A DNA stretch of 64,000 bases from Tetramitus jugosus (Eukaryota; Heterolobosea; Eutetramitea; Acrasida; Vahlkampfiidae): contig OW569350.1 of NCBI GenBank assembly GCA_937625935.1, positions 1-64,000 on the forward strand, given 5' to 3'. Below are positions 40,933 through 50,653 of the stretch, one piece after another. The position numbers were made by a program, and so were the translations under genes. The notes under the pieces are model-generated. The model did no database searches. It had not been told where the DNA came from and saw only the letters and a list, made by a program, of their open reading frames with translations. Each line of letters opens with the position of its first letter. The stretch's first letter is position 1.

Positions 40933-41247
40933 AACTGTGGAAGCATATTCACCCGCAAGTGCCCGCATGAAGGCTCAACTCGACCAAATTTTGCGTTGGA
41001 TTTACAAACATCCTCTGTGAATGATTCGGTTTTGATTTTGGACTTTGCCGCTTTTAGCGATTTTTTCCCCTTCAAGCTCGCAGTAGTTTCGCTGACCGTT
41101 TTTCACTGGGAGCGTTTCGCAACTACGAATCTATTCCCACAGAGGTCTCTATTCTTAGAGGAGAGAATAAAACAAAGGGGAGTGCTGCATCACAACGACT
41201 TAGACAAAGAACTCATCGAGTACTCGCACACACATTGTCCACACAAT
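40933..41247. other. Upstream region of the cyclase gene
   Basis: 315 bases between the BRD8 stop and the cyclase ATG. The cyclase frame stays open from 40996 but with no ATG before 41248, so this is probably 5' leader and promoter, although a small upstream exon cannot be ruled out. Nothing else is seen. Confidence 0.5.
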
Positions 41248-43020
41248 ATGGGTTCTCAAAGTTCGAAACTAGCAAGAATTCGGCCAGAACAAAATCAGAA
41301 CCATGAAACTGCAAAGAGCAGAGGCCCTAGTTCAGAATTTTCAAGAGGATGTCCCATTGTTGGTCATTCCAATGAACAAGATCTCTTGGATTTTAGCCTA
41401 TCAATGTCATCCGTAACTGGTTATCAATGCCCATACACCTTCTCTCGCAAAATGCAAACACAGTCACCCTTACCTGCCATGAACAGTAGCAACAATTCAG
41501 GAATAGCTCATGTTCTTCACTCCTCACTCTACATCTCTCCTTCTCCAATACTCGTATATGATATTAGTGGCATGGTATATATGGCGAATCCTGCTGCTCA
41601 TCAGTTATTTGAAATGAAGAAGGAGATGGGACGAGATTTGTCCTTCTATTTGGAGCAAGAAGATATCATTTCTATGTTCACTTCACCTGCTCATTCAACT
41701 GCAAGTAATCATCCAAGTCACTTTGTGAGACGAATTGTAATGGGCAAGAAGAATGAAACCTTTTTGTTTCCACTTGAAGTGTCTATTGTGGAGATTCCTG
41801 GAGATAGCATTGAGTCAGTCATCACTAATGCCAAGGACAATGGCAACAACAAGTTTTACATGTGCTACATGAAGGATCTAACGAGTGATTTGCAGCTCAT
41901 GGCGCTTCAGAAACTATATGACAGAGTGGTGAGTCTATCTACTATTCCGGTAGTCGGGATAGAGAGTAATGGGATAGTTCGGATGTTCAATGATGCAGCA
42001 GAGAAAATCTTTCAATACCCCAAAGAAAGGGTCATTGGTCAGAATATAAAGATGCTCATGCCTGAACGAATTGCTCGATACCATGATCAATACATTGACA
42101 ACTATATGAAAACTGGAGTTAAACATGTTTTGGACTCGGTTAGAATTGAAGAGGGAGTGAGGTCTGATGGTGAATTATTTCCCCTAGAGTTAAAAGCAAC
42201 CGAAATTCGAATTACAGAAACGAGGAGGTGGTTCATTGGATTTGTGAGAGATGCTAGTCAAATGATGACGAAATCAGAGCAGAACGCACTGTCGAGGATC
42301 ACGAGTCAACTCTTTCCTCCAGCAATTTCTGCCCGGATCGCACAAGGAGAGAAATCAATTTATAATAGTTTCAGTAATGCTTCTATATTGTTTGCGGATA
42401 TTGTTGGATTCACAGCCCTGGCGGGTAAGATGCCTGCAGATGAAATTGTTTCGTTGCTCGATCTAACGTTTAGAGCTGTCGACGATCTGATTCTTCCAAA
42501 GTACAACCTTCTAAAAATTAAAACGATAGGTGATTCTTACATGATTGGTTCCGGATTTCCAACCGAGCATCCAGATCATGCAAAGAATATTGTTCAAGGT
42601 GCTCTCGATATCATTGCGGCTGTGAGCCAAATTAATAAGAAGTATCCTCATCTTCCCTCGAAACTTCAAATTCGCATAGGAATCAACTCTGGAGAGATTA
42701 TTGCCGGCATTGTCGGATCGACAAAGCCTCAATACGATTGTTGGTCCGATACGGTCAACCTGGCTTCGAGAATGGAGTCAAGTGGAATCGCTGGTCAAAT
42801 CCAAATTACAGATAGTACATACAAGCTCCTGCCAGTCAAACTCCAACAAGTTTTTCTGATTCGAATCGGAGTCCCAGTGAAAGGAAAGGGTTTGCTCAAC
42901 ACCTTTATCACAAATATCAACAGAGAAGTAGCTGATACCAGAAGTGTCACAATCAGTCGGAGATTGTCCGAAGTGACCGAACTGTCTTCGGATGACTTCC
43001 AAGCCCTGAATCTCATGTAA
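41248..43020 (+). CDS. PAS-PAS class III adenylyl cyclase, predicted N-myristoylated
   Basis: 590 residues from ATG 41248. The start MGSQSSKL fits the N-myristoylation rule (Gly2, Ser6), implying membrane tethering without a membrane span. A first PAS domain covers about 92-170 (SPILVYDISGMVYMANPAAHQLF), a second about 222-345 (VVGIESNGIVRMFNDAAEKIFQYPKERVIGQ ... MLMPERIARYHDQYI). The catalytic domain spans about 365-550: FADIVGFT with a metal-binding Asp, KIKTIGDSYM with Lys and the second Asp region, INSGEIIAGIVG, and DTVNLASRM with transition-state Asn and Arg. Lys in KIKT and Asp in YDCWSD are the adenine-selecting pair, so cAMP rather than cGMP is predicted. The ligand of the PAS domains is unknown. 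A single catalytic domain implies a homodimer. Confidence 0.93.
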   Translation: MGSQSSKLARIRPEQNQNHETAKSRGPSSEFSRGCPIVGHSNEQDLLDFSLSMSSVTGYQCPYTFSRKMQTQSPLPAMNSSNNSGIAHVLHSSLYISPSPILVYDISGMVYMANPAAHQLFEMKKEMGRDLSFYLEQEDIISMFTSPAHSTASNHPSHFVRRIVMGKKNETFLFPLEVSIVEIPGDSIESVITNAKDNGNNKFYMCYMKDLTSDLQLMALQKLYDRVVSLSTIPVVGIESNGIVRMFNDAAEKIFQYPKERVIGQNIKMLMPERIARYHDQYIDNYMKTGVKHVLDSVRIEEGVRSDGELFPLELKATEIRITETRRWFIGFVRDASQMMTKSEQNALSRITSQLFPPAISARIAQGEKSIYNSFSNASILFADIVGFTALAGKMPADEIVSLLDLTFRAVDDLILPKYNLLKIKTIGDSYMIGSGFPTEHPDHAKNIVQGALDIIAAVSQINKKYPHLPSKLQIRIGINSGEIIAGIVGSTKPQYDCWSDTVNLASRMESSGIAGQIQITDSTYKLLPVKLQQVFLIRIGVPVKGKGLLNTFITNINREVADTRSVTISRRLSEVTELSSDDFQALNLM

Positions 43021-43137
43021 AGAGGTGAACTTGGTTCATCACAACTACAAACACAAAAACACATGTGTGATGAATCTTCATCTTTATTGGGTTAAGATGA
43101 ATTGAACGATATCATGGTTTGAGATAGTTCTATCAAT

Positions 43138-43509
43138 TCACTGGTGAGGCTTACTTCCTCTCTTTGCGGCAGTTGCAGCCTTTTTCTCATCATGACTCAA
43201 CTTGTCATGAACATCAAAGTAATGTTCGTCTTCTCGATCGCCATTGAGTGTGAGACCCGAGAAGGAATCAGTGCCATGCAAATAGGATTCATCATCCAGA
43301 TGTCTGGACGATCCAACCTTTCTATTGTGGAACGATTTGAGAGACGTTGGATGGTAGTGCTCTTGATTCTTCACTTCTTTTTCAATAATCTTGTTGGAAA
43401 TGTCGTTTAGGGACCTGTCTTGATTCAGAACACTGCAGCAAGAGAAGTGTCTAACCTGAAGAATGGATCGCTGCGCACATACGATTGATTTTTGTAAGAA
43501 GTTCATCAT
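43138..43509 (-). CDS. Small predicted mitochondrial protein, unrecognised
   Basis: 123 residues from ATG 43509 (MMNFLQKSIVCAQ); the frame extends to 43590 but the inner ATG gives a convincing basic, amphipathic mitochondrial presequence (LQKSIVCAQRSILQVRHFSCC). The remainder is polar: SLKSFHNRKVG, DDESYLHGTDSFSGLTLNG and a Lys/Ala-rich end (DEKKAATAAKRG). I recognise no family. It lies between convergent and tandem neighbours with no functional hint. Confidence 0.6.
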   Translation of the reverse strand: MMNFLQKSIVCAQRSILQVRHFSCCSVLNQDRSLNDISNKIIEKEVKNQEHYHPTSLKSFHNRKVGSSRHLDDESYLHGTDSFSGLTLNGDREDEHYFDVHDKLSHDEKKAATAAKRGSKPHQ

Positions 43510-43668
43510 GATAGAGTATTGGTGCGATGGTAGTCTTTTCAAATGGTATTGTTTCTGTTCAATAAACCTCGATTCTTGTGGACATAACAATCATACAATG
43601 AAATGAGGTTTTATTTTTAGTTTTCAAGTTTGATTGTATAAAAAAAAGAATTGTTTACAAAGGTAGTG

Positions 43669-44160
43669 TTACTCCTTGGGTCCAAAACCAAGTCCTTGAC
43701 AATGACCCACCATATGCTCCTTCGTCATGAGATACTTTGGAATAATGTATGCAGAGGCACAGATAGAAACTGTGATACCTACAAGTGCCATCGCACCCCA
43801 CTTGGAAATTGAAATCATGTTGACAACCATCCAGCAAGCCACAATGACCATTCCGCTGTTTTCTCTCCCGTCCTCTGTCTTGTAGTCCAAATCCAAATCC
43901 CATCCACTTTGATAGTATCTTAGGAGTAGAGCAAGCAAACATGGCAACAGAATCAACAATTTCAGTTTTCTGAATGGCACTGAAGAGGAGTTTTTGTCCT
44001 TTTGAGACGACTTGGTCAGCAAGGCAGACAAGAGACAGACGAAGGCACTTGAACTGTACATGGCAATCCATCTGAGAGAATCTGGATCATTCAACTGAAG
44101 ATAAGCTGCATACGAAAAGAATATGCACATGAAAAAGTTGGCAACTCTGATGGGATTCAT
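43669..44160 (-). CDS. TMEM220: TMEM220-family membrane protein
   Basis: 163 residues, ATG 44160. It has four hydrophobic segments. Two features mark the TMEM220 family: AAYLQLNDPDSLRWIAMY after the first span and EDGRENSGMVIVACWMV before the third. The C-terminus after the last span is short and polar. Family length is about 160 in animals and bacteria. The function is unknown. Confidence 0.88.
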   Translation of the reverse strand: MNPIRVANFFMCIFFSYAAYLQLNDPDSLRWIAMYSSSAFVCLLSALLTKSSQKDKNSSSVPFRKLKLLILLPCLLALLLRYYQSGWDLDLDYKTEDGRENSGMVIVACWMVVNMISISKWGAMALVGITVSICASAYIIPKYLMTKEHMVGHCQGLGFGPKE

Positions 44161-44217
44161 TTTTCGTTTTGTTTTTGATTGTTTTTTGTTGATCTGGATT
44201 GGACAAGATTACAATGT

Positions 44218-45297
44218 TTATACCTCTGACACGGGACTGCGAAACATTGATGCTTCACTATCATCTGCATTGGAATTCTTCTTTTCTTCCTTCCAATCGT
44301 CACCTCCGTGATTGATCTCCAATTCCTCACCGTTCACTTCTAATTGAATACTACTTTCTAATACTAGCGAAGCATGGGACGTTTCTCGGGTGAGAGCATT
44401 GTAGTAACAATCTGAGAAGCTCGCTTGAGCAAAACCAACAAGGAACGGTCCAATCACTGGAAGAGCCAGAAACAGTACCCACAAGAAACAATAGCTGTAA
44501 ATGACCTTCTTATTGTTCTCTATGAGAACATCACGCGAAGGGATGGATCCCGGGAAAACGTCACATACATGACTCTGATCAATCATAAACTGACTCATTC
44601 TGCGAACAGTGAGACATGTGATGATAACAGCAGTGATCATAGAACCTATTCCAGGCACTAGACAGAACAACATTGAAGCTAAGGACCATGTCAAGAATTG
44701 AGTATCGTTTCGAACACCGTACCACACCGATTCAAGTAATCCTCGTTGATCTACATGTTGCTCAACTAAAGAATTTCCTTCTTCTTCAACTTCTGCTCCT
44801 TCGTCCAAGTTGGAGTCCGTACTCCGATAGCTCGACTCTACAACAGATGAAAAGTCATCAGTCATGGTCACACTCAGGTCTCTCATGCCCGATATGAACA
44901 TTCGGGCACTGTACAATGGAGACATGTGATCAGCTGAGATCATGGTCCACAGGGGAATGAGCACAAGTGAGCACCACAGTAACCCTGGTGCATAAGCTGC
45001 ACTAATTACCATCAGAGGACTCACACACAACAGAATCAAAAAGATGCTCAATGCAACTGGCACCACCGCATCGAGAGAGTAATTCTTGAAGGCTCTGTTG
45101 ACATGTTCACTGTTGAAACAACGAATCATGCTGAATACAACCAACGACAAACTATCATATACACTCAGCTGTTTCAGTTGTCGCCTCTCTGAATTCGGAT
45201 CAGTGGAAACAATAGTAATAACAGGAGACTGGACACTGGGAACAAAGGGAGTTTCGATGGGAAAAGGATTGGCATCAGGAGGTGTTTGAGAACTCAT
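44218..45297 (-). CDS. Multi-pass membrane protein, RRT8/LDS-like (paralogue of 62780-63673)
   Basis: 359 residues, ATG 45297. A Pro-rich cytosolic start is followed by hydrophobic segments at about 72-92 and 95-120, an acidic loop, two spans in FLTWSLASMLFCLVPGIGSMITAVII, and a final pair around WVLFLALPVIGPFLVGFAQASFSDCYYN. The last block aligns with LLLSVPFVGPFLLAFAQAGAADLFQ in the gene at 62780, and the span order is the same, so the two are paralogues. The VPFVGPF...FAQA pattern recalls EI24/RRT8-like membrane proteins of lipid droplets and ER; that link is weak and the function unknown. Confidence 0.8.
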   Translation of the reverse strand: MSSQTPPDANPFPIETPFVPSVQSPVITIVSTDPNSERRQLKQLSVYDSLSLVVFSMIRCFNSEHVNRAFKNYSLDAVVPVALSIFLILLCVSPLMVISAAYAPGLLWCSLVLIPLWTMISADHMSPLYSARMFISGMRDLSVTMTDDFSSVVESSYRSTDSNLDEGAEVEEEGNSLVEQHVDQRGLLESVWYGVRNDTQFLTWSLASMLFCLVPGIGSMITAVIITCLTVRRMSQFMIDQSHVCDVFPGSIPSRDVLIENNKKVIYSYCFLWVLFLALPVIGPFLVGFAQASFSDCYYNALTRETSHASLVLESSIQLEVNGEELEINHGGDDWKEEKKNSNADDSEASMFRSPVSEV

Positions 45298-45578
45298 GTT
45301 GGCACAACGGTAAGCTGTTTCTTTTTTCTAGAGATTGGAAATTATTGGACATCATGCAAAGAATAGAACCAGAACACAGCTCAGATCAGACGCTCAATTT
45401 CTGTTGATCGTCCGGTCGTAGATTCGCTCTTTTTCGGAGTTTCTCAATGTGAATACCCAAAAATCCTGTTGTGAATCACCAACGCGCTTTCCCCATCACT
45501 CATCATTTATCTTTCGATTGGATTATCCAAAACAAACCACAAACAACAATAACGGTTACCAATATATCAAAACTATCA

Positions 45579-48146
45579 ATGTCTTCTGTTAGTAGCAGTA
45601 GTGGCAATGCCTCTCCCATCTCCACAGAAAACAAGAGTTTATCGTATGTGAAGCGCAAGTTGACTTATGAGTACAGTGGCTCAGTTGATGTGAGCTCTCA
45701 ATTACCACATGGCGTCGGATTGCTCAAATACCCGAATGGAACCATTTATGAAGGATGCTTGAATCAAGGCAGAAGAAACGACATTGGTCGCTTGTACAAA
45801 CCAAGACCAAAGACGACTGTGAATAATGGTCAACAACAACAACAGAAGAATCATCAATATAAAAGAAATGGTGGAAGACAAGTGAATGAACCTGATATGG
45901 AATGGGAGATTGTTGGCAAATGGATCAACAATCAACCTTCACCACACTTTCCATTCAAGATCAATTTTCCAGGCAAGTTTGAATACTTTGGTTGTGTTTC
46001 ACTGAGAGCAGGCAGTGTAGATTTAGTGGATTCAATCGAAGATTTCACAAAGGAGAGACAAGGAGAGTTGTTTTTGATGGATCAGAACAGTATGTACTTT
46101 GGAGAGTTCAAGGATGATATGAGAGATGGATTCGGTGTTCAAGAGTTTGGAACCATGGACAAGTATTATGGCATGTTCAAGAGCAATCAGTTTCACAACA
46201 ATGGAACGTTTTATTACAAGGATGGAACTATTTTTCAAGGCAACTATTACAATGGAGTACGCAAGGGCTCTGGAACACTCTATTTTCCCAATGGTGACAA
46301 ACTGGAGGGTGAGTGGAATGGATCGGAAGTCAAGGGCAAGTACATTAAGGGCACAGTACAAAACTGTTCCCTGTCTACGCTGTCAATGATCAAGCATGAG
46401 ATTGATTTTTGCTTGCGACAGAGAGAAGACTTTAATTATATGGTGACACGTGGAGGTTACAACAGTGATAACAATACTTTTAACAACAATAGTATGATGA
46501 TGTCAATGATGGCATCAAACGGAAATCAGAGCAGTCAAGCGACAAAGAGCAGTGAGAAAGCGAAACCAGCGTACATGTCATCCAAATGGTACGGATTTTT
46601 GATTCGAAGAGAAGATGTGTGGAAGAATGAAAAGACGTATTTCATGTCAAAGTATGCTCAACCATTGGCTTCAATCAAGAAGTTTAAGCTCATTGTTGAA
46701 GAAATGTTTCACTCATGGGATCGAAACACAAGTCAACAAGCCATTCAACCGCTGTGTGATTATTTTAGATCGACATTTGATGGATCGTTCTCTATTGCTA
46801 CCATGAGAGATAAGGTTCAAGCATCTGCGAAACGCAAGCACAATGCAATCTCTAGGGCAAATGAAGATGCACAATCCTTTATTACATTTTTGAATGACTT
46901 GCTATGGGATTTCTTCAATTCGAGCTTCCAATATCTGTTCACAGAAGAGTGTGATTTGAACGAAACTCCTAAAACACAAAAAACTGGATACTTTAAGAAC
47001 ATTAAGCTTCCATTCTATTACTATGATGAACCAAAGACAGAGACAATGGTTGGTGTACAGAACCAGGATCGATCAAAGTATCACTGTCAACAACTGTTGA
47101 CTGAATATGTGAGCGAATATGTTCATCAGAAAATTTATGGCACACTGTTTCCACTGTATCAGATTACCTATCAGGAGAATGATCTCTTCATGGCTCAGAA
47201 GATTGAACAATTGGTTGACACACAACTTCAGCAGCTAGGTGTACCAATCATGTTCTGGCCATCACACTTCGAAGAACAGCCCTATCAAACATCCATTCAA
47301 TTATTGAAGGAGTTGCCAACGAAAAAAACAGTCAAGTCCAAGATCGAAGTGCTCTCTAATCTTCGTTTGACAATTATGCACGAGTTGAAACACTACAGAG
47401 ACGAATACAGAAAGCAGCAAGCAGAGCTGAATAACGAGGAATACGTGTTGGATAATGAGTGGCAACCAGCTGCTGATGATGTCACTGGTGTTTATACCTA
47501 TGTGTTCATTAGGAGCAATCTGCAACATTATTTTGCTGAATACAAGTATGTGAACGAGTGGAAGGATACCAGCCTCGAACTGGATCCCGTATCCCACATC
47601 GTCACCTTCTTTGGAGGTTTCTTGCAATTCGCATCAGACATTCATCCAAATTTGAAGAAACCAAACGGTGAATTCCTCAGCAGTTTCACTCTTCGTGAAA
47701 GCATCAAGAATTCAATCGTGCAAGAGCTTTTGGAACACCAGGAAGAGATTATTGAACCGTTCTACTGGCTTCCTTCACTGTTGCTCTTTATATCGTTGAA
47801 CATTGAACCGATGAACAACAAGTTTTCACTGGATTCAGAGCTCACTATTCTCATTCCACCCACCAAGAAACTGTATGAAGAACTCACAAAGAATCTCGTC
47901 GTCATACAGAGAACACTCGCTCGCTGTAAGGATATTGGATTCGAGGTGCAGTATGCCACATCAGACCCTGTTTCGCTGTCTGATGTGGCCGATGCGTTGC
48001 TGCTGACTGACAGTGGCAACATCAATGGTGCTCAGCTACCAAACTTGATTGTACATATGCACAATGTGTACCCAACCCATATTTATACTGAATTGGCTCT
48101 TCGCATGAAGCGTTACATTCAATTTGAACTACTATTTATTGAATAA
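45579..48146 (+). CDS. MORN-repeat protein with VPS9-like domain (alsin-like)
   Basis: 855 residues from ATG 45579 (MSSVSSSS); the open frame reaches 45471 but begins with GTG. MORN repeats (YxGxxxxGxxxGxGxhxhxxG) occur near residues 38-65 and about 150-260, for example MYFGEFKDDMRDGFGVQEF and IFQGNYYNGVRKGSGTLYF. After an Asn/Ser-rich linker the C-terminal half is helical. PAADDVTGVYTYVFIRSNLQHYFAEYKYVNEW near residue 630 resembles the core of VPS9 domains, which are exchange factors for Rab5. MORN plus VPS9 is the end portion of alsin (ALS2). A Rab5 GEF at early endosomes is inferred; the VPS9 match is moderate. The stop overlaps an AATAAA (48142-48147). Confidence 0.8.
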   Translation: MSSVSSSSGNASPISTENKSLSYVKRKLTYEYSGSVDVSSQLPHGVGLLKYPNGTIYEGCLNQGRRNDIGRLYKPRPKTTVNNGQQQQQKNHQYKRNGGRQVNEPDMEWEIVGKWINNQPSPHFPFKINFPGKFEYFGCVSLRAGSVDLVDSIEDFTKERQGELFLMDQNSMYFGEFKDDMRDGFGVQEFGTMDKYYGMFKSNQFHNNGTFYYKDGTIFQGNYYNGVRKGSGTLYFPNGDKLEGEWNGSEVKGKYIKGTVQNCSLSTLSMIKHEIDFCLRQREDFNYMVTRGGYNSDNNTFNNNSMMMSMMASNGNQSSQATKSSEKAKPAYMSSKWYGFLIRREDVWKNEKTYFMSKYAQPLASIKKFKLIVEEMFHSWDRNTSQQAIQPLCDYFRSTFDGSFSIATMRDKVQASAKRKHNAISRANEDAQSFITFLNDLLWDFFNSSFQYLFTEECDLNETPKTQKTGYFKNIKLPFYYYDEPKTETMVGVQNQDRSKYHCQQLLTEYVSEYVHQKIYGTLFPLYQITYQENDLFMAQKIEQLVDTQLQQLGVPIMFWPSHFEEQPYQTSIQLLKELPTKKTVKSKIEVLSNLRLTIMHELKHYRDEYRKQQAELNNEEYVLDNEWQPAADDVTGVYTYVFIRSNLQHYFAEYKYVNEWKDTSLELDPVSHIVTFFGGFLQFASDIHPNLKKPNGEFLSSFTLRESIKNSIVQELLEHQEEIIEPFYWLPSLLLFISLNIEPMNNKFSLDSELTILIPPTKKLYEELTKNLVVIQRTLARCKDIGFEVQYATSDPVSLSDVADALLLTDSGNINGAQLPNLIVHMHNVYPTHIYTELALRMKRYIQFELLFIE

Positions 48147-48368
48147 AAGTTGGAACCTCTTATTTTTTGAAAAGTCGAACAATTATATCTTGCATGTGTA
48201 TCTTACGGATGATGAATATAGCTAAATTCAAATTCATCTTTTGATACACCAAATGAACAACTCTGCGATGATCCAAATTCGCGCAAGAGCTACGCTCATC
48301 ATCATATGATAATCTCATCGTGACACTCCGCTCATCTCTTTTGTAACACTTACACACAACTCTCTCTA

Positions 48369-48875
48369 TCATGTGATAATAACACAATCATCCTCATCTT
48401 CTTCGTCTTCACCACTGATGAGAGAGGGTGATGAGCCGAGTGTCGCCATTCCAAAGTCCTGATTCAGAGACATGTACATAAAAATGTCATCTGCATTCAT
48501 TGTTTGATGATTCAAGTAGTGCAATTGTTGAAGGACCGATGGTTGTTGTTGTTGCTGTGCTAACGAAGCAGTAGTAGTCGTCGATTCATCGTCATCATCA
48601 TCGTCATCAATCGTTAAAGCTTCATCATTTCGATTGTTTATTGTTGTTGTTGATGATGATGATGATGAGGCTGTGCCAGTGACATCACACGGCTGTTGTT
48701 GCTGTTGTTGATATTGGGCCAAAAAATTGGCAAATTGGCGAAGAATACGTCTTGTTCTGATAGGTGGTTTTGATCTCTTCTTTGATGATGATTTGTCAAT
48801 CTTGGTGTTGTTAAGGTCCTTGTCATGAGAGGGCTTTTTGGACAATGGCGGTGGGTTGCGAACAGCACTTGTCAT
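48369..48875 (-). CDS. Small low-complexity protein, unrecognised
   Basis: 168 residues from ATG 48875 (MTSAVRNPPPLSK). A basic first third (SSSKKRSKPPIRTRRILRQFANFLAQYQQQQQ) is followed by Ser/Thr runs, an acidic DDDDDDE stretch, more Gln, and an acidic end (SGEDEEDEDDCVII). The basic helix followed by polar tracts might suit a nuclear protein, but no domain is visible. It is divergent from the RimK-like gene. It could be spurious, although the stable frame over varied codons favours a real gene. Confidence 0.5.
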   Translation of the reverse strand: MTSAVRNPPPLSKKPSHDKDLNNTKIDKSSSKKRSKPPIRTRRILRQFANFLAQYQQQQQQPCDVTGTASSSSSSTTTINNRNDEALTIDDDDDDDESTTTTASLAQQQQQPSVLQQLHYLNHQTMNADDIFMYMSLNQDFGMATLGSSPSLISGEDEEDEDDCVIIT

Positions 48876-49127
48876 TTCTTCTTGTTGGTTGAAATTTCTG
48901 GGTTCCAGGAACGAGTGGAACACACAATTCTCATGATGTTGTTATTTTTGGTACTGCGGCCGAGCAAGTCCTTGGTTGAATTGAAGTCAGAGTGCAATCT
49001 GGTGGGGTTGGATTTCTTGAGGGCAAGAAGAAGAATCAACAACAACATCACTCTGTAATCCAACCCCACTCACATCCACCAACTCTAATAATCCACACCA
49101 CCATTAGCAAGAACAGGGCAATTGACC

Positions 49128-50492
49128 ATGGACTCCAAAACTACTACCACCACGAATCAACTTCAAGACTACAAAGATCAAGAACAACAACAGTCAAGAG
49201 ATGTCGTTGTAGTGCCTCAACTTGATCTACATCAACAACAGCAACAAGAAGAGGAATCCATCAACCTGCAAGCCGATTACAGCAGTGGCAACGATGAACC
49301 ACCGATGGATGGTGACACTGCATCCAAATTCCTGGAAATTAAAGTGCCCAAAAACGATTTACAATATGGTTTGAAGCCTCAGGTCATTGGTGAGAACAAT
49401 ATTGTGTTTTACAATGCTCAAGATTTGGATTACTATCGGAGAAAGTTGAAGGAGCCAATTGCTACTGTGTGGATATTGACGAGCAATGCCAATGATCTCA
49501 AATATGTCAACAAGAGACTGTTTGAGTCGGCGTTCAGTTCCCGTAACAATATTCAAGTGGAGTTTATGGAGACGGGTCGATTTGATCTCGTGAGTTCTAG
49601 TTCTGGACTCGATGAGATTTATTATGATGGTGAGAGTGTGAAGTTGCCTGATGTTGTCTTTCCGAGACTCGGTGCCAACGTAGATTACTTTGGTATGGCA
49701 GTGATACGTCAGTTGGAGAATGCCAATCTGTTGGTGTTGAATCCTACGCAGAGCATGATTGTATCGAGAGATAAGTTGTATCAGGTGCAGCACTTGGCCA
49801 TTATGGGACTGCCGTTCCCAAAGACCATGATTGCCAAGTTTCCAATCAATTTCGAAACAGTGGAACGAGTGTTTCCAGAGTATCCCATTGTGTTGAAGAA
49901 GGCTTCGGGCAGTCAGGGCAAAGGAGTCATGCTGTGTCACTCTCGAGAACAATTGTCTGATTTGGCAGATATGATTGACACGAGCAAACCGTGCATCTTC
50001 CAAGAGTATATCAAGAAGTCACATGGCAGAGACATTCGAGTGTTCATTGTCGGTGGAAAGGCCATTGGAGGTATGATGCGTATTGCAAAGAAAGGATTCA
50101 AGGCTAATTTCCATCAGGGTGGATCAGTCAAGCCAGTGAAGCTCTCACCTGCAATTGAATGGTTGGCTATCGAAGCTGCTAGATTGGTTGGTTTGGATAT
50201 TGCTGGTGTGGATATTCTGATTGACAATGACAGCTACAAGATTTGTGAGATAAACAGCAGCCCCGGTTTCCAAGGTTTCGAACTGGCAACAGGCATCAAT
50301 GTACCTGATCTCATCTATGATTTCATCAAGATTCGATTAGGTTTGTGGAGAAAGACAAATCCACCACGATCATCAGAGAAGAAGAGAATCGCTGTGCCAG
50401 TTCAAGCAGAGCACTTGCTTTTGAATTACCCAGAGAACATTCCTTCCTCTCCCCACGAATCTGTCAGCAATCCAGAGTGGTCGCCAAAGTAA
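49128..50492 (+). CDS. RimK-like ATP-grasp ligase
   Basis: 454 residues from ATG 49128 (MDSKTTT); the frame can be read from a TTG at 49122. A Gln-rich tail of ~80 residues precedes an N-terminal domain (ATVWILTSNANDLKYVN; DVVFPRLGANVDYFGMAVIRQLE) and a full ATP-grasp: VLKKASGSQGKGVMLC glycine-rich loop near 258, FQEYIKKSHGRDIRVFIVGGKAIGGMMR, NFHQGGSVKPV, and metal-binding DIAGVDILI ... CEINSSPG. These match RimK and the animal RIMKL proteins. RimK adds glutamates to ribosomal protein S6 in bacteria, while RIMKLA/B make N-acetylaspartylglutamate or citrylglutamate. An amino-acid ligase is secure; the substrate is not. Confidence 0.92.
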   Translation: MDSKTTTTTNQLQDYKDQEQQQSRDVVVVPQLDLHQQQQQEEESINLQADYSSGNDEPPMDGDTASKFLEIKVPKNDLQYGLKPQVIGENNIVFYNAQDLDYYRRKLKEPIATVWILTSNANDLKYVNKRLFESAFSSRNNIQVEFMETGRFDLVSSSSGLDEIYYDGESVKLPDVVFPRLGANVDYFGMAVIRQLENANLLVLNPTQSMIVSRDKLYQVQHLAIMGLPFPKTMIAKFPINFETVERVFPEYPIVLKKASGSQGKGVMLCHSREQLSDLADMIDTSKPCIFQEYIKKSHGRDIRVFIVGGKAIGGMMRIAKKGFKANFHQGGSVKPVKLSPAIEWLAIEAARLVGLDIAGVDILIDNDSYKICEINSSPGFQGFELATGINVPDLIYDFIKIRLGLWRKTNPPRSSEKKRIAVPVQAEHLLLNYPENIPSSPHESVSNPEWSPK

Positions 50493-50653
50493 CTTGTGTA
50501 ATATAACTGTGCAACTGTAGATCGAGTCTTATTTTGTGTATTCCATTTTCCTTCTCCAGCTCCAAAAAAGAAACTTTCTTTTCCAAAACAGCAATTCGCT
50601 GCATTGTTCCACACCCATAAGAACGTACCTGTCACTCCTCCCTAACTTTTGAG

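Noticed and set aside
40996-41247. Cyclase N-terminal extension
   Set aside because: Opens with TTG, and the residues look like translated leader; ATG 41248 gives a proper myristoylation start.
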